Assembly (NCBI RefSeq): GCF_900537175.1
Contig: NZ_LS999833.1
Location: 2,584,261-2,648,260, forward strand
Length of the DNA: 64,000 nt
Source of the DNA: Lentilitoribacter sp. Alg239-R112
GTDB lineage: Bacteria > Pseudomonadota > Alphaproteobacteria > Rhizobiales > Rhizobiaceae
Reading direction: 5' to 3'
Made by a program: the position numbers and the translations under genes. Positions 55,569-63,795 of the stretch are shown piece by piece. The notes below the pieces were generated by a model. It was given only the letters and a program-made list of their open reading frames with translations. It had not been told where the DNA came from and searched no databases. The first letter of the stretch is position 1. Every line of letters starts with the position of its first letter.

Positions 55569-56720
55569 TTATGTGGCGCTTTGGCTTAGGGCGTTTACAA
55601 AATCTGCCCAAAGATCTTCTGGGTCTTCCAAACCAAGGCTCAGTCGAACCAAGTTTGGTGAGACACCAAATTTCTGCATTGAATTCTGCTCTCCAGCTTG
55701 CGCCAAGCCAACACGAGCCGGCAGCATAAGGCTCTCAAAGCCTCCCCAGCTAACCCCCAATCGAAAATGACTTAGCGCATCAGAAAACTTCGGAATATTA
55801 ACGCTATCGTCAAACTCGACCGACATTAGCCCTGAACGCCCGGTCAGGCCTGGAACAGCATTGGCCCCCGGACTATTTATTTTTCGGACTTGCGGGATTG
55901 CTGACAAGCGATCAACAAAAAGATTGGCCGTTGCCTGATGCTGCATCATTCGTATATTGAGCGTACGAAGGCCACGGGTTAACAAAAAGGCTTCAAATGG
56001 TGCAAGCTTTGCACCCAGAAGCGATAAAGTCAGGTCACGGATGCGTGCGATGTGGCTAAAGGAGGATACCACAACACCCGCAACCGTGTCCGAATGGCCT
56101 GAAATATACTTCGAGGCCGAGTGAATAACGATATCAATGCCCAGTGTTAACGGACGTTGAAACACAGGACTTGCCCAGGAATTATCGACCATGGTTACGG
56201 TGCCATGCCGTTTGGCATATTCAGACACCTTTTGCAGATTGATCGGCTGGAAAATAACTGAATTCGGGCTTTCCAGATAGGCCAGATCAACACCGCTCAA
56301 CAAGTCAGCATCATTTTCAAATGCTTCTGCGGAGTGATAGCTAATCTCTACACCGAATGGACGCAATATTCGTTCCATAAACCGAAACGTGTCTGGATAA
56401 ACATGCTCAACGCAAGCTATCTTAAAACCCGGCTTAACATAGGCCATCAATGTTGACGTAATCGCAGCAATGCCGGAGGCAAAACCAACAGCCGCCTCTC
56501 CACTTTCAGCCTTAGTCATGAGGTCTTCAAAAGCCGTTACTGTCGGATTTTGTACCCGCGTGTAAAGAGGTTTATCTGAGATACCAGCCATACGGTCTTC
56601 AAAAGCCTGATAACTATCAAAAGAAAAGAGCGAGCTTTGGACAATTGGCGGTGTCATAGCACCATCTTCATCATCAAATACGGTCGCCATTAGCGTCGCG
56701 AAATTCTGCTGGTCAGACAT
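55569..56720 (-). CDS. Cys/Met metabolism PLP enzyme (cystathionine/methionine gamma-lyase-like)
   Basis: 383 residues from ATG 56720, which overlaps the GntR stop by 8 nt; the longer frame to 56750 is not conserved-looking. PLP lysine K204 in IHSASKYISGHSD, D179 in MVDNSWASP, and the neighbouring-subunit phosphate site Y53/R55 in PLYTRVQNPT. The family catalyses beta- or gamma-elimination or replacement on S- or O-substituted amino acids. The cysteine of true methionine gamma-lyase (LYGCTF) is replaced by aspartate (VYPDTF), so substrate preference differs. It would release a 2-oxoacid for the E1-like enzyme. Confidence 0.88.
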   Translation of the reverse strand: MSDQQNFATLMATVFDDEDGAMTPPIVQSSLFSFDSYQAFEDRMAGISDKPLYTRVQNPTVTAFEDLMTKAESGEAAVGFASGIAAITSTLMAYVKPGFKIACVEHVYPDTFRFMERILRPFGVEISYHSAEAFENDADLLSGVDLAYLESPNSVIFQPINLQKVSEYAKRHGTVTMVDNSWASPVFQRPLTLGIDIVIHSASKYISGHSDTVAGVVVSSFSHIARIRDLTLSLLGAKLAPFEAFLLTRGLRTLNIRMMQHQATANLFVDRLSAIPQVRKINSPGANAVPGLTGRSGLMSVEFDDSVNIPKFSDALSHFRLGVSWGGFESLMLPARVGLAQAGEQNSMQKFGVSPNLVRLSLGLEDPEDLWADFVNALSQSAT

Positions 56721-57465
56721 TTTGCCCCTCCATAATTTCGCGAACATCATCTTCTACCATGTCCATGATCTTCGTCATGATTTCAGCTGCAGACTCTCCA
56801 TCTCTCTCGGTGATGGCGCGCGCGAGGTCAGGGTGAAGTGGAATAGTTTCCAGACCAAGATGCGGCTGACCAAAAGGTGTTTCATAAATGGCGTTAAACC
56901 CCTCTTGAATTTGCCTGATCAATTGTTCAAATAATGGATTTCCAGATGCTTCATGGATTGCCCTATGAAAACGATGATCGGCAGCTCGCCAATCTTCGCC
57001 AGCCTCATAAGCAGCCATTAATTCTGCAACTCTTGCAAGGATAACGCGCGATTGTTGCGTCGTAACGTTTCGAGCAGCAACCCGCACAGCTTCGATCTCA
57101 AGGGGGCGTCGAACAGCATGTGTTCTAAGAAGGCTCTCAGCCTCCAGTTTCAACGTAACAGGCAAATGAATATCTTTAGAAGACACCTCAGCAGCAAGCC
57201 GTGTTCCTGCCTTCTTGTTGCGTGTAACGATGCCCATATTTTGCCAAGCAATCAACGCTTCGCGAACCTTCGAGCGCCCGACATTGAGCTTCTTGGCAAT
57301 ATCAACTTCTGGAGGCAACCGATCGCCGATCCCAAGCTCCGCACGCTCAATCATGCGTGAAAGTGCCTCAAGCACATCCCGATTTTTATCTGAGCTTTCA
57401 AGATGCACAAGGGCATTTGTGGCAGCAGAATCTAGAGTTGTTTTTTTGCGGGTTAGTTCAGACAC
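56713..57465 (-). CDS. GntR-family (FadR subfamily) transcriptional regulator
   Basis: 250 residues from GTG 57465, chosen because GAGG (57476-57473) lies 7 nt before it; the TTG at 57471 is too close to that site. N-terminal wHTH (LGIGDRLPPEVDIAKKLNVG, then RSKVREALIAW) and a FadR/FCD C-terminal domain with metal-site histidines (ADHRFHRAIHEASGN). First gene of the lyase/ABC/E1 operon. Two tandem operator-like sequences lie upstream. Confidence 0.92.
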   Translation of the reverse strand: MSELTRKKTTLDSAATNALVHLESSDKNRDVLEALSRMIERAELGIGDRLPPEVDIAKKLNVGRSKVREALIAWQNMGIVTRNKKAGTRLAAEVSSKDIHLPVTLKLEAESLLRTHAVRRPLEIEAVRVAARNVTTQQSRVILARVAELMAAYEAGEDWRAADHRFHRAIHEASGNPLFEQLIRQIQEGFNAIYETPFGQPHLGLETIPLHPDLARAITERDGESAAEIMTKIMDMVEDDVREIMEGQNV

Positions 57466-57504
57466 TCTCAATCCTCAAAATCTGTAGTACTGAAACCTTA
57501 CACA

Positions 57505-57540
57505 TAATGTCACACAAAATCAACATAATGTATGACATTA
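57505..57540. promoter_or_regulatory. Tandem GntR operators TAATGT-N3-ACATTA
   Basis: TAATGTATGACATTA (57526-57540) is a perfect palindrome with the GT-N3-AC core of FadR-subfamily operators. A second copy, TAATGT-CAC-ACAAAA (57505-57519), matches in one arm and lies exactly 21 bp away, two helical turns. Both are within 80 bp of the GntR start, as expected for autoregulation. Confidence 0.6.
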
Positions 57541-57617
57541 AATTTACGCAATAATTTCATATGATTAAGAGAATTAGTGGTAAAATTCGAAATGAATTGA
57601 GAATCTACATAAAGGCA

Positions 57618-57655
57618 AAACTCCCCAAGGTGACATACGACACCATGGGGAGTTT
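57618..57655 (-). terminator. Rho-independent terminator of the RTX-like gene
   Basis: AAACTCCCCA (57618-57627) pairs perfectly with TGGGGAGTTT (57646-57655). In the minus direction the stem is followed by a T-rich run, about 50 bp after the stop of the RTX-like gene. Confidence 0.75.
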
Positions 57656-57707
57656 GTGACTTAAACTAAATGAATGTTACAGTAGCGACTGCAAACTAGA
57701 AGTTGGA

Positions 57708-60167
57708 CTATCCAACAAAGCAATCTTCGAGAATAACTTCCTTGTTCATTTCTTCATTAAGATTTACCAATTCATCTTGATTTTGAGTAGATTCAGCAAA
57801 CCAAACATCTTCACTAAGGATAGTCTCACCATTAACTTCAGCAGTAGACTGCATCAATTCACGGCCTTCATCATCAAGAACGATTTTCATATCAGTTGAG
57901 ATTGAAGATACACCAGCTTCTTTTGCTGTCTGCATTTCACCATCTTCAAGAACCGCATCACCATCATCTATCCAGAGGCCAAGGCCTTCAAGCTCAACGC
58001 CGGAAACCATACCGTCACCGTCTTTATCGAAAACTTTCAGCTTTTCATAACCGTTGGCATATTTACCACCTTCGTCTCCAAAAAGAGCAGAACCATCGAT
58101 TGAACCATTTTCGCCAACCTTCGAAAGATCAACCAAAATGCCGTCGCCTGAACCATCAACCCATTCAATTGTATCAAGTTCACCATCAGCATCTATATCG
58201 AACTGAACTGTGTTAACAACTTCATCATCAACATCTTTTTGATGAGAAGACGTTTCACCCGTTACTCCAATTTCACCGTCGCCGTTAAGATCAAGGACAA
58301 TTGGCGAGACGCTTGCTTTATGATCTTTAATTGTGACTTCCAGGCAATTATCTTTAACAAGACAATCTCCGACACTTTCAACTGATAATGTGAAAGTTTC
58401 GTTTCCTTCCACATCGCCGTTCGAGCCTTTATTTGTCTTAGCACCAACTTCAACTTCTTTGTTGGCTTGTATAGAGAAGGCTTCAGATGTCTTTTCACCA
58501 GCTTTAACAAGAACTTTTACCGTGTCACCACTGACAATCTCACCGTCAGAATCGTAGACCAGAAAGTCATGAACAAGATTATCTACACCAACAATATTGT
58601 CACGAGCGTTGCCATCACCGTCAGTATTTCCAGTTCTATAAATTTTGTCGTTGAGCCATACCTTTTCAACATTTTTCTGTTGAGTTTGGTTGGTCGTGTA
58701 ATAAATTACATCTTCACCTTTAATGGTTCCAGGATTGAAAGGCTGACCATTTTTTACGTTTGGACCATAATAGACATTAAAATCTTTGTAACCTGTGCCG
58801 TCAGTTTGCTGTGCCGTATCGGAACCAATTTTCACTGTCACCCATGTATCTTCAGTAACAACTTCATCCAGTTTAACGGTGTATTCTTTAGGTGCATTGG
58901 TAAGACCTTCCCAGATCATGCTGCTACCTTCAATCTCAGCGCAAACCTCCTCTGGTTCTGGCGAACAAACGTCTTCTATGGAATACCATTTACATTCACC
59001 TTTAAACCAAAAACCGCCAATGTCGGATATAGTATCCATGCCGCCATCTGGCTTGGTCACAGAAAAAGTTCCATCACCGTTATCAGTAAATATGTACTCG
59101 GAACGTGCACCATCATAATCGATCTGATTATAACCGGCATCACCACCATTGATCACATCATTGCCTTCAGACCCGTTGATGACATCAACACCTTCGCCCG
59201 CATTAATTGTATCATCACCATCCGTACCAGATAGATAATCGTCTCCGTCAGTTCCCTCAATCGGGCCGCCAGTGTTTCCACCGTCAGTGTCAGATAGGAC
59301 TTCTGAAAGTGGTTTCCACTCTTGAGAACCTTTAAACCAAAAACCATCAATATTTTTCAGTGTATCTATGCCACCATCGGGCTTAACCACTGTGACCGAA
59401 CCATCGTCATTTTTTGTAAATGTATAGTCAGAGGCTGCACCATCATAATCAACCTGATCATATTCAGCTCCGCCACCATCGATGTTATCGTTGCCTTTAG
59501 AGCCATTGATGACATCTACACCGCCGCCTGATGAGATATCATCATTAGCATCTGTTCCATCGATATAATCATCTTCTGGGCCGCCGATAATAATATTATT
59601 TCCAACTGCAACAACTGGAATGTCATCCGCAAATACAAGTTCAATCGCATCAAGATCACGAAACTCAACAGTTTCCACATCACGCAGTGTGTCAGATGTA
59701 CCGTCCGGCTTAACAACAGTAATGTCGCCTTCTACATTACGTGTAAGCGTATAATCGCTTGATCGGCCTAAATATTGTACACTATCGTCGCCAGCACCAG
59801 CTTCATATATGTCATTGCCCGTGTCTGCAATGAACCTATCATTTCCGTCAGTTCCGGTAAATGTTTCATCATCATTGTTTGTGGCCAGAACATCGCTTAA
59901 AGGCATCCAAACACCTGCGTCTACAAACCAAAAACCACCAATATTCGAGATGATATCAGTTCCGCCATTTGGCTTCTTTACTGTGACAGTACCATCATTA
60001 TTTTGGGTGAATGTATAATCGCTTGGGGAACCTGCATAATCTATTTGATTATAACCAGCATCACCGCCATCAATGCGGTCATTACCCGCTGAGCCAATGA
60101 ACACATCTTGAGCAGAAGTTCCATCCAGTGTGTCGTCAGAAGATGTGCCGTTTATTAAGTTTGTCAT
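57708..60167 (-). CDS. RTX-like calcium-binding secreted protein (type I secretion substrate)
   Basis: 819 residues, very acidic, no Sec signal. Residues 4-98, 99-178 (divergent), 196-293 and 303-401 are four modules: RTX-type nonapeptides (GSAGNDRIDGGD) followed by a strand-rich unit ending IGGFWF or DGFWFKG. Residues 410-615 resemble a Calx-beta-like repeat region. Residues 620-765 are the 'SPIVLDLNGDG' domain with three EF-hand-like loops (D626, D657, D714). RTX repeats normally sit near the C-terminus; here they lead. Six cysteines (392, 401, 409, 602, 608, 816) are unusual for this class. The divergent T1SS genes probably export it. Function (adhesin or matrix) unknown. Confidence 0.8.
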   Translation of the reverse strand: MTNLINGTSSDDTLDGTSAQDVFIGSAGNDRIDGGDAGYNQIDYAGSPSDYTFTQNNDGTVTVKKPNGGTDIISNIGGFWFVDAGVWMPLSDVLATNNDDETFTGTDGNDRFIADTGNDIYEAGAGDDSVQYLGRSSDYTLTRNVEGDITVVKPDGTSDTLRDVETVEFRDLDAIELVFADDIPVVAVGNNIIIGGPEDDYIDGTDANDDISSGGGVDVINGSKGNDNIDGGGAEYDQVDYDGAASDYTFTKNDDGSVTVVKPDGGIDTLKNIDGFWFKGSQEWKPLSEVLSDTDGGNTGGPIEGTDGDDYLSGTDGDDTINAGEGVDVINGSEGNDVINGGDAGYNQIDYDGARSEYIFTDNGDGTFSVTKPDGGMDTISDIGGFWFKGECKWYSIEDVCSPEPEEVCAEIEGSSMIWEGLTNAPKEYTVKLDEVVTEDTWVTVKIGSDTAQQTDGTGYKDFNVYYGPNVKNGQPFNPGTIKGEDVIYYTTNQTQQKNVEKVWLNDKIYRTGNTDGDGNARDNIVGVDNLVHDFLVYDSDGEIVSGDTVKVLVKAGEKTSEAFSIQANKEVEVGAKTNKGSNGDVEGNETFTLSVESVGDCLVKDNCLEVTIKDHKASVSPIVLDLNGDGEIGVTGETSSHQKDVDDEVVNTVQFDIDADGELDTIEWVDGSGDGILVDLSKVGENGSIDGSALFGDEGGKYANGYEKLKVFDKDGDGMVSGVELEGLGLWIDDGDAVLEDGEMQTAKEAGVSSISTDMKIVLDDEGRELMQSTAEVNGETILSEDVWFAESTQNQDELVNLNEEMNKEVILEDCFVG
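58965..60158 (-). repeat. Four tandem approximately 95-residue coding modules in the RTX-like gene
   Basis: Modules at 60158-59874, 59873-59634, 59582-59289 and 59261-58965 share the order RTX nonapeptides, SDYTFT-type strand, V(K/V)KPDGG, I-x-GFWF. Modules 1, 3 and 4 are close; module 2 is divergent and lacks the FWF end. Confidence 0.8.
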
Positions 60168-60572
60168 AGGAGCCTCAAATTGAATTTTGAATTTAAGGGT
60201 TTATTTCACAAAAAAACGAGCCTGTGTGTTTAAGCTGTTGTTAACTTTAACACATAAAAGTTGAATTAAATCCGAACGATAGCTCAAACATCACAAGCAC
60301 AACTAACTTTAGAAACAATCCACTTTACCAAAAACATTACACACATCGTTTGAATGGCTAACCTTTGAATTATCACCGGGATCAGTAACCCACTCATAAC
60401 TTTAATCTATTTTCAGACAATCACAGCTCACAGAGCTTCCGCGCGGGAACATTTGAAGTGACCGAAGAGCAGTAATCAACATTGTTTGCAATATTTAGCT
60501 CATGACATCTCGGTTACTCTTTTTTATACCTTTTGCGCTATAAACACCTGCATATGTTGTAGGAGTAGTGTT
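60168..60572. other. Divergent intergenic region between RTX-like gene and T1SS operon
   Basis: About 400 AT-rich bases with no gene. It contains an inverted repeat TGTGTTTAAG (60225-60234) / CTTTAACACA (60245-60254), nine of ten bases pairing, about 60 bp before the RTX-like start, and a weak promoter-like TTACTC ... TATAAA (about 60514-60543) before the secretion operon. Nothing else is evident. Confidence 0.5.
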
Positions 60573-62282
60573 GTGGCGTTGTCTCAGGTCTGTCGACCAC
60601 TGTTAGTTTTTTCAATATTTTCGAATCTTTTGATGTTGGCAGCCCCCCTACATATGTTGCAGATATACGATCGGGTTCTATCTTCAGGCAGTGCTGAGAC
60701 ACTCATCTATATCAGCCTCATTGCCGCAGTAGCGCTTACATTATTCGGTATATGCGAAATGATCCGTGCGCGCATAGCACAGCGCCTGTCAACCCAATTC
60801 ACAGTGAAGCATGCGGATGCACTATTTGCCGGAATGACGGGTGGTGCGGTGCCGGTTGAAAAATCAAACGAGATCATGAGAAGCTTCAACACAGTGCGAA
60901 CTTTTCTTGCAAGTCGCTCCTTAATCAGCCTTTATGACGTCCCCTTTTCGCCCTTCTTTTTGCTGCTCCTGTATCTTTTGAATTTTCAGGTCGGCCTATT
61001 AACAACCATCGGCGCAGGTGTATTGATAGCAGTCGCTTGGCTAAACAAGAAACTGACCAAAGACAGCCAAAAAAAAGCATCACAAACTGGCACCGAGGCA
61101 ATAGCGTTTGCCAGTGCAATTGCCAGTCGCTCTGAAGATATCCGCGCAATGGGGCTTCTGCCAGCACTTGTTGACCGTTGGGGTAATATGATGGGCGCCG
61201 CCATAAACGCTGAAGATGCATCAGTGAAACAAAGCTCCTTCTTTATGGCTTTGAGTAAATCGACACGCCAGATCCTACAAATCACGATAATGGCTTGGGG
61301 CGCATGGCTTGTTCTAAACGGCGACATGTCTGGCGGAATGATTTTCGCGGCATCAATGATTTCGGGCAAAGTGCTTCAACCCATTGAACAAATGATTGGC
61401 AGCTGGGATGGTATTAATCGTGCACAAAGTGCGTATACTGACCTTGAAAAAGTTCTGTACGGTCAAGAAAACAAAATCGAGAAAATTACTCAACCTGATC
61501 CTTCCGGTCACTTAACTATCAGTAACGTCTCTCTTACATTAGACGGTCAAGATAAAAGCCTTGATATTCTCAAAGACATAAATTTCAAAGTATCTCCAGG
61601 AGAATTACTGGCCATTATTGGTCCGTCTGGATCAGGGAAATCAACTCTGGCCCGCATTATTGCAGGTGCTGCATCACCATCAACAGGCGAGGTCATGTTA
61701 GATGGATGCGTTCAAAAGAACTGGCCAACGGAACAATGGGGGCGTTGGGTCGGTTATGTTGGACAGGAAATTTTGCTGTTTCCGGGAACTGTCGCTGAAA
61801 ACATTTCTCGCATGTCGAGCGATGAAAATGAAGCACAAATCATAAAAGCTGCACAGCTCGCCGGCGCGCACAATCTCATCAACTCATTCCCCGACGGATA
61901 CATGACCAAAATCGGCGGTGACGGAGTTCGATTATCAGGTGGACAAAAGCAACGGATTGCGCTCGCGCGAGCTCTTTACAGTTCTCCCAAGCTTCTGATT
62001 TTGGATGAGCCAAATGCTCACCTGGATCAAGAAGGCGAAAATATATTAATGAAATCATTAAATCGGCTTAAAAAGTCAGGTGTAGCGATCATCATCGTTA
62101 CGCAACGCAGAAGCATTCTTAAAACTGCAAACAGAATAATGATGATCAAAGAGGGTCGACAAGTTCCACTTAATGCCAATTCTGAACGGCCAAAACCAAA
62201 AACTACCGCAAATGCCGGCGAACCTGCTCCATATTCAAGTATCGCAAGACCTTACCCCTATAGAAGTCCGAAGAGTGCCTGA
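60573..62282 (+). CDS. Type I secretion system ABC transporter (PrtD/HlyB-like)
   Basis: 569 residues from GTG 60573 (AGGAG 7 nt upstream); the earlier frame start at 60486 adds a non-conserved stretch. A membrane domain opens with LMLAAPLHMLQIYDRVLSSG, the PrtD-type signature, with no C39 peptidase domain, then an ABC domain with Walker A GPSGSGKST (about 350), signature RLSGGQKQRIALARAL and LLILDEPNAHLD. It exports proteins with uncleaved C-terminal signals; the RTX-like neighbour is the likely cargo. Confidence 0.93.
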   Translation: MALSQVCRPLLVFSIFSNLLMLAAPLHMLQIYDRVLSSGSAETLIYISLIAAVALTLFGICEMIRARIAQRLSTQFTVKHADALFAGMTGGAVPVEKSNEIMRSFNTVRTFLASRSLISLYDVPFSPFFLLLLYLLNFQVGLLTTIGAGVLIAVAWLNKKLTKDSQKKASQTGTEAIAFASAIASRSEDIRAMGLLPALVDRWGNMMGAAINAEDASVKQSSFFMALSKSTRQILQITIMAWGAWLVLNGDMSGGMIFAASMISGKVLQPIEQMIGSWDGINRAQSAYTDLEKVLYGQENKIEKITQPDPSGHLTISNVSLTLDGQDKSLDILKDINFKVSPGELLAIIGPSGSGKSTLARIIAGAASPSTGEVMLDGCVQKNWPTEQWGRWVGYVGQEILLFPGTVAENISRMSSDENEAQIIKAAQLAGAHNLINSFPDGYMTKIGGDGVRLSGGQKQRIALARALYSSPKLLILDEPNAHLDQEGENILMKSLNRLKKSGVAIIIVTQRRSILKTANRIMMIKEGRQVPLNANSERPKPKTTANAGEPAPYSSIARPYPYRSPKSA

Positions 62283-62283
62283 T

Positions 62284-63717
62284 ATGAAAATCGTAAAGCA
62301 GCTCAGAGATCGGTTCACCGACTATCGAAGGAATGATAAATCATCATCCGAAAAGGCATTGCTTCAACCTCATGTAGGACATGAGTCCAAGAAACTAAAC
62401 TGGAAAGATAATGTTTCAGCGGAAACAGCATCAATTTCCAGAAGAGGCTACATCGCTGTTGGAGTTACACTTTTTATATTTGTTTTGTGGGGAAGCTTCT
62501 CATCAATATCCGGTGCAGTGATCGCAAATGGGAAAATCATAATTGCCGGACAAAATAAATTGCTCCAACATCCAACCGGTGGTGTTGTAAGGCAAATCAG
62601 TGCCAAGGATGGCGCCTTTTTAAACAAAGGCGATCTAGTCGCCATAATCGATCCATCCGAAGCCATCTCCCAGCTTGCTCAGCTCCGCGCACGTAAAGAC
62701 GTGTTAATTGCAACACAGAACAGAATTCGTTCTTCCCAAGTGGGCAGAATAGAAACGGCTAACCTTCGAGGTGAAACTTTCTATGGAAATCTGCGAGGCG
62801 GCATTTATACAGAAGATAAAACCTACAACGAAGGGATATATCTCGCACAAATTGCAGAACTTAATGCAAGTTCTAACCTGCTCAGCCGGGAATTGTCAGC
62901 CCTCAAAAATCAACTATCTGCCCTGGAAAGCGAATATATAAGTGTTGGAAATCAAGCGGAACGAAATGAGCAACAGCTCGCACTTTTAAGTAAACAACTC
63001 AAAAACCTCAACACATTGAGAAACAGCGGATCCATCGCAGAAAACCAGGTTTGGCAGATTGAATCGCAGCGATTGACGACATTAGCACGTCTTGATGAGC
63101 TAAAAGGCAGCTCCATTTCGCTTGTTAGTAGAATGGATGAAGTTGAGGATAGGATTGCTGTTCTAAAAGCAACCCGCAAACAAGACAATTCTAGAGAACT
63201 CACAGATGTGTTATCAGAACTTGGCAGTATTAAAGAGCGGATCGAAGCGGCTGAGCGGGCGGTCGAATACTCTGAAATAAGAGCACCAGTTTCCGGTACG
63301 CTAACGAACCTAACGGCCAATACAATCGGCGGCGTCATAAATTCATCCGATATAATCGCCGAGATTGTGCCTTCTGGATCACCAGTACAAGTCGAAGCAA
63401 GAATAATGCCCACGGACGTTGCATCGGTCTATATTGATCAAAATGCACGCGTGGTAATAACAGCATTTAATGCACGTCTTGTAGATCCTATCGATGGTAG
63501 GGTTAACTACATCTCAGCTGACTCTCAAATTGATCCCAGTACTGGTGAAACATATTTTACCGCACGCATTTCATTGCAACCTGATCAAGAGACTATCAGC
63601 CGTGTTCAAGCAGGTATGTACTCGCAAGTTTTCATAGAAACTGAAGCACGCAGCTTCTTCTCTTATGCACTACAACCTATCACAGACAGTTTTAGAAAAG
63701 CATTCCGAGAGAAGTAA
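62284..63717 (+). CDS. Type I secretion membrane-fusion protein (HlyD/PrtE family)
   Basis: 477 residues from ATG 62284, one base after the ABC gene. A cytoplasmic N-terminus, one membrane helix (about 56-78), a biotinyl-lipoyl-like half (GKIIIAGQNKLLQHPTGGVV), a long coiled coil (about 120-340) and the HlyD C-terminal motif SEIRAPVSGTLTNL. It links the ABC pump to an outer-membrane TolC, which is not encoded in the window. Confidence 0.93.
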   Translation: MKIVKQLRDRFTDYRRNDKSSSEKALLQPHVGHESKKLNWKDNVSAETASISRRGYIAVGVTLFIFVLWGSFSSISGAVIANGKIIIAGQNKLLQHPTGGVVRQISAKDGAFLNKGDLVAIIDPSEAISQLAQLRARKDVLIATQNRIRSSQVGRIETANLRGETFYGNLRGGIYTEDKTYNEGIYLAQIAELNASSNLLSRELSALKNQLSALESEYISVGNQAERNEQQLALLSKQLKNLNTLRNSGSIAENQVWQIESQRLTTLARLDELKGSSISLVSRMDEVEDRIAVLKATRKQDNSRELTDVLSELGSIKERIEAAERAVEYSEIRAPVSGTLTNLTANTIGGVINSSDIIAEIVPSGSPVQVEARIMPTDVASVYIDQNARVVITAFNARLVDPIDGRVNYISADSQIDPSTGETYFTARISLQPDQETISRVQAGMYSQVFIETEARSFFSYALQPITDSFRKAFREK

Positions 63718-63795
63718 CCTGTTACGCGAACCAACGGTTACCCCGACATATTGAACGAATTCAAGTGCCTGAACTTCATCTCATAAATTCGGTCT

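Noticed and set aside
58467..59234. A 255-codon open frame opposite the RTX-like gene
   Set aside because: It is antisense to a repeat-rich gene whose acidic, repetitive codons leave few stops in the complement; its product is a low-complexity Ile/Thr-rich string with no domain.
58965..60158. CRISPR-like regular repeats
   Set aside because: The repetition is at protein level inside one open reading frame, with modules of about 300 bp and no short identical direct repeats with unique spacers.
62952..63413. A 153-codon minus-strand frame inside the HlyD-family gene
   Set aside because: Antisense to the coiled-coil region; Ser/Leu-rich product with no domain.
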